Source: Actinomycetota bacterium
Lineage (GTDB): Bacteria; Actinomycetota; Thermoleophilia; Gaiellales; Gaiellaceae
Assembly (NCBI GenBank): GCA_013696595.1
Contig: JACCYG010000361.1
Location: 1 to 5,357 of the forward strand
Direction of reading: 5' to 3'
Length of the DNA stretch: 5,357 bases
Shown here: one piece after another, positions 1 through 5,357 of the stretch
Position numbering within the stretch: position 1 is the stretch's first letter
Layout: every line of letters starts with the position of its first letter
Made by a program: the position numbers and the translations under genes
Notes under the pieces: generated by a model
Database searches by the model: none
The model's input: the letters and a program-made list of their open reading frames with translations, nothing else
What the model was told of the DNA's origin: nothing

Positions 1-920
1 GTCTTCGTCGTCACGAGCCCGAGGACGACGGTCTTGTCGGCCGGGACGGCCGCCAGCGGCTCGAACGTGCCCGAGCGCTCGTCGTCGTACTCGAGCAGCA
101 GCCGCTCCGCGCGGATGCGGGGGAAGATGCGCTCGGCCAGCCAGTCGTAGCCTCCGGAGACGAGCCAGCGGCTCACCTGGTTCCCCTTGCAGAGGTGGAA
201 GCCGAACGTGACGCCGGGATGGTCGCCGATGACGAGGTTGTCGAGCTCGAGGCCAAGCTCGAGCCACCGCTCGGCCGGCCACCCGCGGCTCGCGTAGAAA
301 TCGCGGTAGGCCGGGTCGACGAGGAGCGGATAATGAGGCGCGTCGATCTGAATGTACGGAGCGCCGAGACGAACGAGCTCGTCGACCTCCTCGCGGAGGA
401 TCTCCGCGGCGTCGGCGAGAAAGTCCTCGAGCCGCGCGTAGGCGCCGCTCGAACGCTCCGGATCCCAGAAGTTGGCGAAGAGGCTCGGGCTCGGAAGCGT
501 CACCTTGAGCACCTTGCTCGTTCGTCCGAGCGCGTAGGCGGCCTCGTCGGCAGAGAGGAAGCGCTTCCGGCGCAGCTTCCCGACGACGGCGATCGGCGGC
601 CGCTCGACCTTCATCTCGCCGAGCTCGTCGCTTTGCCACTCTCCCCAGAGGAACGCGTCGAGGTCCCAGTCGCCGAACCCGTCGACCGCCTCCGTCATCT
701 GAGACTGGAAGGAGAGGCGGCGCATCTCTCCGTCGGTCACGACGTCGAGTCCCGCGTCCTCCTGCAGGCGGATGGCCTCGTCGACGGCCGCATCCTCGAT
801 CTTCCGGAACTCCGTGTCGGGCAGCTCCCCGCTCGCGAAGCGCTCGCGCGCCTCGAGAAGGTCCTGCGGGCGAAGCAGGCTCCCGACTACGTCGCTCCGG
901 GCCTCGAGCACGCGCGTCAC
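1..920 (-). CDS. Short MetE-like cobalamin-independent methyltransferase (C-terminus cut by window edge)
   Basis: About 306 codons are visible; the frame stays open to base 1, so the C-terminus lies outside the window. The protein matches the stand-alone catalytic-domain version of cobalamin-independent methionine synthase (Meth_synt_2/MetE C-terminal TIM barrel). It opens with VVGSLLRPQDLLEAR, followed by LQEDAGLDVVTDGE, YIQIDAPHYPLLVDP, GFHLCKGNQ and LLEYDDERSGTFEPL. The zinc ligands expected for this fold are His242, Cys244 and Glu277; the fourth, a Cys near the C-terminus, would lie beyond the edge. Family members of this size (about 370 residues) move methyl groups to a thiol such as homocysteine. 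They lack the N-terminal domain of true MetE, so the methyl donor is uncertain and metE is not assigned. The start is taken as GTG at 920, with GGAG four bases upstream. GTG at 911 (closer to the conserved core) and GTG at 965 are alternatives. The gene is divergent from the ATP-grasp gene at 995. Family assignment is confident; substrate is not known. Confidence 0.9.
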   Translation of the reverse strand, partial: MTRVLEARSDVVGSLLRPQDLLEARERFASGELPDTEFRKIEDAAVDEAIRLQEDAGLDVVTDGEMRRLSFQSQMTEAVDGFGDWDLDAFLWGEWQSDELGEMKVERPPIAVVGKLRRKRFLSADEAAYALGRTSKVLKVTLPSPSLFANFWDPERSSGAYARLEDFLADAAEILREEVDELVRLGAPYIQIDAPHYPLLVDPAYRDFYASRGWPAERWLELGLELDNLVIGDHPGVTFGFHLCKGNQVSRWLVSGGYDWLAERIFPRIRAERLLLEYDDERSGTFEPLAAVPADKTVVLGLVTTK

Positions 921-994
921 TGTACTCCGCGCAGCCTCTCCTTCGATCGTTACGATTTCGCGCACAAGTCGCCCGGCGGCGCGGAGCCAAGCCG
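921..994. promoter_or_regulatory. Divergent intergenic region with ATCGT-T-ACGAT inverted repeat
   Basis: These 74 bases separate the starts of the MetE-like gene (minus) and the ATP-grasp gene (plus), so they should hold both promoters unless transcripts are leaderless. A perfect 5-bp inverted repeat, ATCGT-T-ACGAT, lies at 946-956 in the least GC-rich part of the spacer. TACGAT at 951-956 matches 4 of 6 bases of a -10 hexamer for the plus gene, but no convincing -35 box sits at the right distance. GGAG at 983-986 is a good ribosome binding site, eight bases before the ATG at 995. The promoter role follows from the layout; the operator is a guess. Confidence 0.35.
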
Positions 995-2167
995 ATGAGA
1001 GACCTCCTCCTTCTCTGTCCGCAGGCGCGGGACATCGTTTGCATCGACGCCGCCGACGTTGCGGGCCGCTACCGCGTTCGCTATGTCGGGTCGGACCTGG
1101 ACCAGCTCGACGACTTCGACCCCGCGAGCTTTCTCGAGGAGTGCGAGGCGATCCCGGCCGACGGGGTGGTCGGAACGAAGGACCAGTCCGCGCTCCTCGC
1201 GTCCATCCTCGCCGAGCGTCGCGGCTTTTCGGGGCCGACGCCGCAGGCGCTTCTCGCCTGTCAGCACAAGCCGACTTCCCGGGGGATCCAGCAGAGAGCG
1301 GTGCCCGACGCCACACCAAGGTTCGCCGTCCTCGACGGAGACCTCCCTTTCGAGGTCCCTTTCTTCGTCAAGCCGGTCATCGGTCGCCTTTCGCAGAACG
1401 CGTTCCGAATCGACGACGCGGCCGACCTCGTCGATCTTCAGGAGATTGACCGCTACACGACGCGCCACGGAGAAATTGCCGCCCTCGCAGGCGCGAGCCC
1501 CGACCTCGCCCACGGTTTCCTGGTCGAGGAGCTGCTCACCGGTCTCGAGGTGACGCTCGAGGGTTACGTCCACGAGGGTCGCGTGACCACGATCGGCGTG
1601 ACCGACTCGGTCAAGTACCCAGGCACACTCAGCTTCGAGCGCTTCGAGTACCCGACCACGATCTCAGAGGAACGTGAGGCAGAGCTTTCCGACACCGCCG
1701 CCGTCGTCCTCTCGGCCGTGGGATTCGACGGCGGCTTCTTCAACGTCGAGTTCTTCGTCCCTGACGAGGGTCCCGCGCGGATCATCGAGGTGAACGGCCG
1801 CATCGCGACCCAGTTCGCGCCGCTCGTCCAGGGCCTGCACGGGCGCTCGACCTACGAGGCCCTTCTCATGCTCGCGACGGGAGAGGACCCGGGCTGGCAT
1901 GAGGGCCGTCCGGACGGCGTTGGCGTCAGTTACGTCGTCCGCGTCTTCTACGATGCGTTCGTCGAGACCGTTCCGGATCCCGAGAACGGGCTCGAGCTCT
2001 TGATCCGTCCGGGCCTTCTCCTCTCCGAGCAGGGGACGAACGACGCGCAGAGCTATCGTCTCGCGATCCTCTACGGGTTCGGAGAGACGCGCGAGGAGGC
2101 TGTGGCCCGCTGCCGCGCCCGCGCCGCGGCGCTCAACTTCCGGCTTGCGCCGGCGCCGGTGCGCTAG
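995..2167 (+). CDS. ATP-grasp superfamily ligase, substrate unknown
   Basis: This 390-residue protein has the layout of an ATP-grasp carboxylate-amine/thiol ligase, an enzyme that activates a carboxylate as acyl-phosphate using ATP. An N-terminal preATP-grasp-like part (about 1-85) contains GVVGTKDQS and ends in the GPTPQALLACQHKP segment that usually precedes the ATP-binding domain. Visible ATP-grasp elements are the nucleotide-binding lysine in FFVKPVIG (Lys126), the adenine-contacting FLVEELLTGLEVTLEG (Glu178/Glu179), and the magnesium site NVEFFV...RIIEVNGRI (Glu252, Glu265, Asn267). Most relatives have N-P-R at the last site; here it is N-G-R. A C-terminal domain (about 305-390) ends in FGETREEAVARCRARAAAL, a pattern common at the end of BtrJ/carbamoyl-phosphate-synthase-like ligases. 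ATG at 995 has GGAG eight bases upstream, which fixes the start. Divergent from the MetE-like gene; its last 35 bp overlap the convergent MFS gene. Could be an amino-acid or peptide ligase; no partner gene reveals the substrate. Confidence 0.85.
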   Translation: MRDLLLLCPQARDIVCIDAADVAGRYRVRYVGSDLDQLDDFDPASFLEECEAIPADGVVGTKDQSALLASILAERRGFSGPTPQALLACQHKPTSRGIQQRAVPDATPRFAVLDGDLPFEVPFFVKPVIGRLSQNAFRIDDAADLVDLQEIDRYTTRHGEIAALAGASPDLAHGFLVEELLTGLEVTLEGYVHEGRVTTIGVTDSVKYPGTLSFERFEYPTTISEEREAELSDTAAVVLSAVGFDGGFFNVEFFVPDEGPARIIEVNGRIATQFAPLVQGLHGRSTYEALLMLATGEDPGWHEGRPDGVGVSYVVRVFYDAFVETVPDPENGLELLIRPGLLLSEQGTNDAQSYRLAILYGFGETREEAVARCRARAAALNFRLAPAPVR

Positions 2168-3605
2168 GGGCTTTCTCCCCGCGGGCCTCGCGGTCGGAGA
2201 TGCCGACCGCCCCGACGGCAGCTCCTGCGAAGGCGAGGCCCGCTGCAAGCAGCATGCCCACACGGAAGGCGTCTACCGACGCGTCGCGGAGCTCTGATCC
2301 ACGCTGGTCCTTCTCAAGCGGCACCGCGTCTTCGCGGGCGACCTGCGCGTTGAAGACGAGCGAGATCACGAGGCCGATCACGGCGACCGCGAGCAAGCTA
2401 CCGAGGCGTGAGACCGTGGAGTTCACCCCCGACGCCACGCCCGCATAGTCGCTCGGCGCAGACTTCAACGCCGTCGCCGTGATCGGAGCGACGAGCATCG
2501 CGAGCCCGAGCGAGAAGAGCGCGATCCCGAGAGCGCCGGTCGTCCAGAGATCGCTCTTTTCGTCGACCGGGAGAAAGACGAGCGTCCCGAGACCGAGCAG
2601 GGCGGGCCCAGACCAGAGAAAGAGGCGCGGGCCGCGGCGGTCGGCGAGTGCGCCGAAGCGCGCGGCGAGAAGGATCATGACGGCGCTTCCGGGGATGTTC
2701 AGGAGGCCGGCCTGGAACGGCGTGAAGCCGAGGAACTGGAGGTAAATGGTGAAGTAGATGAAGAAGCCGTACAGCGCGGCGTAGACGAGGAACGTCTCGA
2801 GGTTCGCGGCGGCGAAGTTCCGGCTTCTGAAGAGGTGGAACGGGAGCATGGGCTCGTCCGCCCGCCGCTCGACCCATATGAAGGCCGCGAGCGCGGCCGC
2901 GGCGACGGCGAACGCCCACCAGTAGCCCCCAAAGCCCTTGTCGGCGCCTTCGACCATGCCGTACGTCAGCGCGCCGAACCCGAGCGCGGCGAGGATCGCG
3001 CCGGGGACGTCCATCTGGCCGACGCGGAGGGCTGCGCGCTCGTCGCAGCGACCCAGTTGGGCAAGAGCGATCGTCACGGCGGTGAGCGGAAGGTTGATGA
3101 AGAAGATCCAACGCCAGTCGACCCATTCGACAAGCGCGCCGCCCACGGGCGGGCCGGCGATCGTGGCGAGGCTCGTGAGAGAGGTCCACAGGCCGACCGC
3201 GCGACCGGCTTCCTCCGCGTACACGCTTCGAAGGAGGGCGAGGCTGTTCGTCGTCAGAAACGCTCCGCCGATTCCCTGGAGAGCGCGCGCGACGATGAGA
3301 AGCGCGGCGTTCGGAGCCGCGCCGGCCAGCGCCGATGCGAGGGCGAACGCGACAGCGCCGGCGATGAACGTCGTCCGGCGCCCGTACCTGTCCCCGGTCG
3401 CGCCGCCCACGAGGTAGAGCGCGGCGAGTGTCAGCGAATAGGCGAGGAAGATCCACTGCTCGCCGGCGAGCCCGATGTCGAGATCCTGCTCGATCGTCGG
3501 CATCGCGACGATGACGACCGTTGCGTCGATGAAGGCGAGCGAGGACCCGAGGATCGTCGCCGCAAGCGTGAGCTTCCGTCGCGTCCCGAGATCGAGCGCG
3601 GGCAT
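2133..3605 (-). CDS. MFS drug/metabolite exporter, DHA2 (EmrB/QacA-like) 14-TM family
   Basis: Read from ATG at 3605 this is 490 residues, the usual length of the DHA2 family of proton-coupled exporters in the cytoplasmic membrane. Fourteen hydrophobic segments can be counted, six before and eight after residue 190. Motif D1 (FIDATVVIVAMPTIEQDL, Asp27) lies in helix 1. Motif A (GGATGDRYGRR, 67-77) lies between helices 2 and 3. Arg107 is the motif B arginine in VARALQGIGGAF. Motif C (AGPPVGGAL, 150-158) is followed by the DHA2-typical WRWIFFINLP (164-173). A soluble loop at about 418-447 precedes the last helix, and the C-terminal tail is rich in Ala and Pro. An upstream in-frame ATG at 3701 would add 32 low-complexity residues and run antisense into the neighbour, so 3605 is preferred; no good Shine-Dalgarno site supports either. 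Convergent and overlapping with the ATP-grasp gene, divergent from the small membrane protein. Cargo is unknown; drugs or a small metabolite are usual for the family. Confidence 0.92.
   Translation of the reverse strand: MPALDLGTRRKLTLAATILGSSLAFIDATVVIVAMPTIEQDLDIGLAGEQWIFLAYSLTLAALYLVGGATGDRYGRRTTFIAGAVAFALASALAGAAPNAALLIVARALQGIGGAFLTTNSLALLRSVYAEEAGRAVGLWTSLTSLATIAGPPVGGALVEWVDWRWIFFINLPLTAVTIALAQLGRCDERAALRVGQMDVPGAILAALGFGALTYGMVEGADKGFGGYWWAFAVAAAALAAFIWVERRADEPMLPFHLFRSRNFAAANLETFLVYAALYGFFIYFTIYLQFLGFTPFQAGLLNIPGSAVMILLAARFGALADRRGPRLFLWSGPALLGLGTLVFLPVDEKSDLWTTGALGIALFSLGLAMLVAPITATALKSAPSDYAGVASGVNSTVSRLGSLLAVAVIGLVISLVFNAQVAREDAVPLEKDQRGSELRDASVDAFRVGMLLAAGLAFAGAAVGAVGISDREARGEKAPSAPAPAQAGS
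2147..2162. repeat. GC-rich near-palindrome in the convergent 3' overlap
   Basis: The sequence around GCGCCGGC|GCCGGTGC is self-complementary around a centre between 2154 and 2155, with one G-T wobble at 2149/2160. It lies inside the 35-bp overlap of the two convergent genes, just before the ATP-grasp stop. A hairpin could hinder read-through on either strand, but there is no loop sequence and no T tract, and such GC runs are common in this DNA. GGGG-CTTTCT-CCCC at 2167-2180 is a second weak candidate just after the stop. Confidence 0.2.
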
Positions 3606-3627
3606 ATCCGCGAGGATAAACCTCGGG
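3605..3627. promoter_or_regulatory. Very short divergent spacer with two overlapping inverted repeats
   Basis: Only 22 bases lie between the start codons of the DHA2 exporter (minus, ATG at 3605) and the small membrane protein (plus, ATG at 3628). They hold TATCC-GCGA-GGATA (3605-3618) and CGAGG-ATAAA-CCTCG (3611-3625), perfect 5-bp inverted repeats that share the GAGG bases. The stretch is locally AT-richer than its surroundings. Neither gene has a well-spaced Shine-Dalgarno sequence here; for the plus gene GAGG at 3612-3615 sits 12 bases away. Promoters would have to lie inside the opposite gene, or transcripts could be leaderless. A regulatory role is inferred only from position and symmetry. 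Confidence 0.3.
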
Positions 3628-4050
3628 ATGAGACGAGGAATGGTCGCGGGAATCGCGGCGGCGGCGGCCTGGGCGGCCGCCGAGCCGCTCGCGCGTCGCA
3701 TCTTCGGAACGCCGTACTACTCGGACCTCCGCCTCCTCGGCCGGAGCGTGACCCCCGGCCGGCTCTCGGAGCCGATCGGCCTTGCGCTCCACCTTGCAAA
3801 CGGCGCGGCTTTCGGCGCCGCCTTCGAGCGGGCGGGCGGCCGCGGCTGGAAGCAAGGCCTCCTGGCGGCCGAGCTCGAGAACCTCGGCCTCTGGCCGGGG
3901 ATGGCGCTCGTCGACCGCCTTCATCCCGACCGGAAGAGCGGGGCCTGGCCGCCTCTCTTCACGAACGGTCGCGTCTTTCTCTACGAGGCCGCCGTGCACG
4001 CCCTCTTTGGAGCGGTCCTCGGCGCGCTTCTTTCCGATGAGAACCCGTAG
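3628..4050 (+). CDS. Small uncharacterised membrane protein (140 aa)
   Basis: I cannot assign this protein to a named family. It has about four hydrophobic stretches: residues 5-20 (an Ala-rich segment ending in WAAAEP), 48-66, 77-95 and 117-135, so it is probably an integral membrane protein. Polar motifs sit among them and look conserved rather than random: AEPLARRIFGTPYYSD (18-33), LHLANGAAFG (54-63), ENLGLWPGMALVDRLHPDR (84-102), WPPLFTNGRVFLYE (107-120) and VHALFG (123-128). I recall similar hypothetical proteins in actinobacteria, without a function. ATG at 3628 is chosen because it just clears the divergent MFS start; ATG at 3640 is an alternative, while the in-frame ATG at 3475 would run far into the MFS gene. 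Coding status is supported by the coherent hydrophobic/polar pattern, which the opposite-strand frames here lack. The stop TAG at 4048-4050 is the first part of the palindrome that follows. Confidence 0.78.
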   Translation: MRRGMVAGIAAAAAWAAAEPLARRIFGTPYYSDLRLLGRSVTPGRLSEPIGLALHLANGAAFGAAFERAGGRGWKQGLLAAELENLGLWPGMALVDRLHPDRKSGAWPPLFTNGRVFLYEAAVHALFGAVLGALLSDENP

Positions 4051-4079
4051 GGGCGGGGCTTGCCCCGCCCGCGCCGGGC
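4048..4079. repeat. Perfect GC palindrome between convergent genes (possible bidirectional terminator or REP-like repeat)
   Basis: GGGCGGGGC (4051-4059) and GCCCCGCCC (4062-4070) are perfect 9-bp arms separated by TT, giving a stem with a CTTG-type loop. A second, mutually exclusive hairpin GCCCG-CGC-CGGGC follows at 4067-4079. The element fills the 36-bp gap between the stop of the small membrane protein (4050) and the stop of the MFS gene read from the other side (4087), the usual place for a shared terminator, though no T tract follows on either strand. Its first 18 bases recur with one change at 5340-5357, so it looks like an interspersed palindromic repeat. Confidence 0.6.
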
Positions 4080-4086
4080 AGGAACG

Positions 4087-5328
4087 CTACGGCCGAGCCG
4101 GCTCGACGGCGACGGGCGGCGGCTCGCGGTGGACGCGTCCTCCGGGAAGCAGGAGAAACACGAGCGCTCCGACCACGCCCAACGGGAACGCCGCGGCGAA
4201 CAGGAGCCCGCCGTGGCCGGCTCCGATCAAGGCGAGGCCGATGACCGCTGCGGGCCCCCAGCTTCCCTCGAACGCGAGGTTCAGCGCGCCCTGGTAGGAG
4301 CCGCGAAGCCGCTCGGGCGCGAGATCGGCGGCCGCGGCAGTCGCGACCGGAAACTGAAGCATCTCGCCGAGGGTGAAGAGGACCACCGCCGCCACGAGGA
4401 CGACGAGGCTCTCGAAGGGCCAGACAAGCGCCATCGCAAGGCCGAGGATGAGCAGGCCGAGGGCGAGGACGCCGCGCGTCGAGTGTCGCGTGCTCCACCG
4501 CGATATCGGGTACTGGAAGACGGCCACGAGCACCGGGTTGATCCCGAAGACGATCCCCCAGGTCGCGATCGAGAGACCGCGCTCCTCGTGCAGGAACACC
4601 GGAAGCGCGCTCTCGAAGAGCGCGTAGATGAACGAAGCGATCCCGCTCCCGAAGAGGAGGATGAGGAGGAGCCGGTCGTGCAGGGCCTCCCGAAAACGGG
4701 CCGGCGGCTCACCTTCCACCTGGTCGGGACGGGTCTCGGGAAGTGCACGCCACGCGATGGCCAGGAAGACGAGGACCGTCACGCCCGCGAGCACGAACGT
4801 CCCGCGAAGCGAGGACAGCCAGATGACCAATGCAGCGAGCGGGGGGCCGACGGCGAAACCCGCGTTGTTGACGACGCGCCAGAGCCCGAACGCCTCGGTT
4901 CGGAGCTCTCGGGGCGCCACGTCGGTGACGAACGCGCCGGCCGCCGGCTCGAAGACGCCGTAACCGAGCCCCCAGAGCAGTGAGAGCAAGGCGACGGCCA
5001 GGAGGCTCGAGGCGGCGCTGAAGGCCAGCACCGCGACAGCGCCGACGGCGAGGCCGCCGAGAATGATCGGGCGCCGTCCGATCCGGTCCGCGAGCACCCC
5101 GCCGAGCGGCTGGGCGACGATCCCGACCACCGAGAAGAGGAGCAGGACGCCGCCGGCGCGCGCAGCCGACAACCCGACGGTCTCGGTGAAGTAGAGGGCG
5201 AGGAACGGAACGGTCGCCCCGAACCCGACGGACTGAATCGCCTCGCCGGACATCACGATCCAGAACGAGCGCGGGAAGCGCGCCGCATGGGTCCGCACAC
5301 GATCGACCCTTGCGCCGAAGAGCTTCAC
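4087..5328 (-). CDS. MFS transporter, DHA1/MdtH-like 12-TM family
   Basis: At 413 residues with about twelve hydrophobic segments, this is a complete 12-helix major facilitator, different in type from the 14-helix exporter upstream. Motif A is clear: GGVLADRIGRRPII (76-89). The helix-4 region GLGYGVFEPAAGAFVTDVAP (120-139), RVVNNAGFAVGPPLAAL (151-167) and the C-half segment GEMLQFPVATAAAADLAPERLRGSYQG (321-347) resemble MdtH-type drug/metabolite:proton antiporters. The central cytoplasmic loop is at about 197-217. The start is GTG at 5328, giving a basic amphipathic N-terminus (KLFGARVDRVRTHAARFPR) before helix 1. The ATG encoding Met26 would cut into helix 1. No clear Shine-Dalgarno sequence precedes the GTG. 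The gene stands alone, bracketed by two copies of the same palindrome, and converges on the small membrane protein. Cargo cannot be told from the sequence; DHA1 members export drugs, sugars or metabolites. Confidence 0.92.
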   Translation of the reverse strand: MKLFGARVDRVRTHAARFPRSFWIVMSGEAIQSVGFGATVPFLALYFTETVGLSAARAGGVLLLFSVVGIVAQPLGGVLADRIGRRPIILGGLAVGAVAVLAFSAASSLLAVALLSLLWGLGYGVFEPAAGAFVTDVAPRELRTEAFGLWRVVNNAGFAVGPPLAALVIWLSSLRGTFVLAGVTVLVFLAIAWRALPETRPDQVEGEPPARFREALHDRLLLILLFGSGIASFIYALFESALPVFLHEERGLSIATWGIVFGINPVLVAVFQYPISRWSTRHSTRGVLALGLLILGLAMALVWPFESLVVLVAAVVLFTLGEMLQFPVATAAAADLAPERLRGSYQGALNLAFEGSWGPAAVIGLALIGAGHGGLLFAAAFPLGVVGALVFLLLPGGRVHREPPPVAVEPARP

Positions 5329-5339
5329 GGCGTCGATTC

Positions 5340-5357
5340 TAGGGGCGGGGCCTGCCC
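5340..5357. repeat. Second copy of the GC palindrome, cut by window edge
   Basis: TAGGGGCGGGGCCTGCCC matches bases 4048-4065 at 17 of 18 positions; the only change is in the loop (C for T). The left arm GGGCGGGGC is at 5343-5351 and the right arm begins at 5354 before the window ends. It lies 12 bases upstream of the GTG start of the MFS gene, so it is not simply the terminator of that gene. It may end a gene outside the window or be a mobile or interspersed repeat. Confidence 0.55.

Noticed and set aside
195..998. Plus-strand open frame of 267 codons
   Set aside because: Antisense of the MetE-like gene, whose zinc ligands and family motifs are clear; the antisense product has no recognisable domain.
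950..1573. Minus-strand frame of 207 codons reaching into the divergent spacer
   Set aside because: Antisense to the ATP-grasp N-terminal half, without motifs; the ATP-grasp frame has a good ribosome binding site.
3662..3682. Hairpin CGGCGGCC-TGGGC-GGCCGCCG
   Set aside because: It lies inside the small membrane protein where it encodes an Ala-rich helix; GCC/GCG alanine codons easily make such palindromes.
3606..3701. N-terminal extension of the DHA2 exporter from ATG 3701
   Set aside because: The extra 32 residues are Ala/Pro/Arg low-complexity sequence antisense to the small membrane protein, and family members begin close to the 3605 start.
2398..3999. Long minus-strand open frame (about 530 codons) overlapping the exporter in another frame
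   Set aside because: Arg-rich low-complexity translation without motifs. The exporter frame carries all MFS motifs and the small membrane protein explains 3628-4050.
2835..4040. Long plus-strand open frame opposite the DHA2 exporter (about 400 codons)
   Set aside because: Its translation is rich in Arg, Glu and Gly without domains or hydrophobic pattern, and it is the antisense of a clear MFS protein. Such frames are expected at high GC.
4060..4983. Plus-strand open frame of 307 codons
   Set aside because: Highly charged, Arg/Glu/Asp-rich product opposite a clear 12-helix transporter; a compositional shadow.
1..5357. CRISPR array, tRNA, rRNA, insertion sequence, toxin-antitoxin or defence system
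   Set aside because: No regularly spaced direct repeats, no cloverleaf or rRNA-like stretch, no transposase, nuclease or small paired genes; all coding space is taken by metabolic and transport genes.

Overview
The window is uniformly GC-rich DNA with five tightly packed protein genes and almost no intergenic space. One gene is cut by the left edge. The strong G/C third-position bias, a GTG start and weak or absent Shine-Dalgarno sites fit a high-GC bacterium. The small membrane protein at 3628-4050 and the style of the short MetE-like protein suggest a deep-branching actinobacterium, possibly of the Thermoleophilia type. That placement is inference from memory of similar proteins, not a search result. 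I see no tRNA, rRNA, CRISPR array, insertion sequence or phage gene.

Layout. 1-920 (minus, cut at the left edge): a short MetE-like, cobalamin-independent methyltransferase with visible zinc ligands. 921-994: a divergent promoter region containing a small inverted repeat. 995-2167 (plus): an ATP-grasp superfamily ligase of unknown substrate. 2133-3605 (minus): a 14-helix DHA2/EmrB-type MFS exporter whose 3' end overlaps the ATP-grasp gene by 35 bp. 3606-3627: a 22-bp divergent spacer with two overlapping small inverted repeats. 3628-4050 (plus): a 140-residue uncharacterised membrane protein. 4048-4079: a strong GC palindrome. 4087-5328 (minus): a second, unrelated MFS transporter of the 12-helix DHA1/MdtH-like kind. 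5340-5357: a second copy of the palindrome, cut by the right edge.

How the genes might work together. Each gene faces its neighbours divergently or convergently, so no two genes here form a co-directional operon. The divergent pairs (MetE-like/ATP-grasp and DHA2 exporter/small membrane protein) may share control regions. The convergent pair (ATP-grasp/DHA2 exporter) shares its 3' ends. An ATP-grasp ligase next to an exporter recalls dipeptide-type synthesis and export, but the orientation gives no direct support for that.

The region reads mostly as ordinary chromosomal metabolism and transport. The items most worth a second look are the repeated palindrome on both sides of the second MFS gene, the uncharacterised small membrane protein with conserved-looking polar motifs, and the orphan ATP-grasp ligase with an N-G-R variant of its metal-binding motif.
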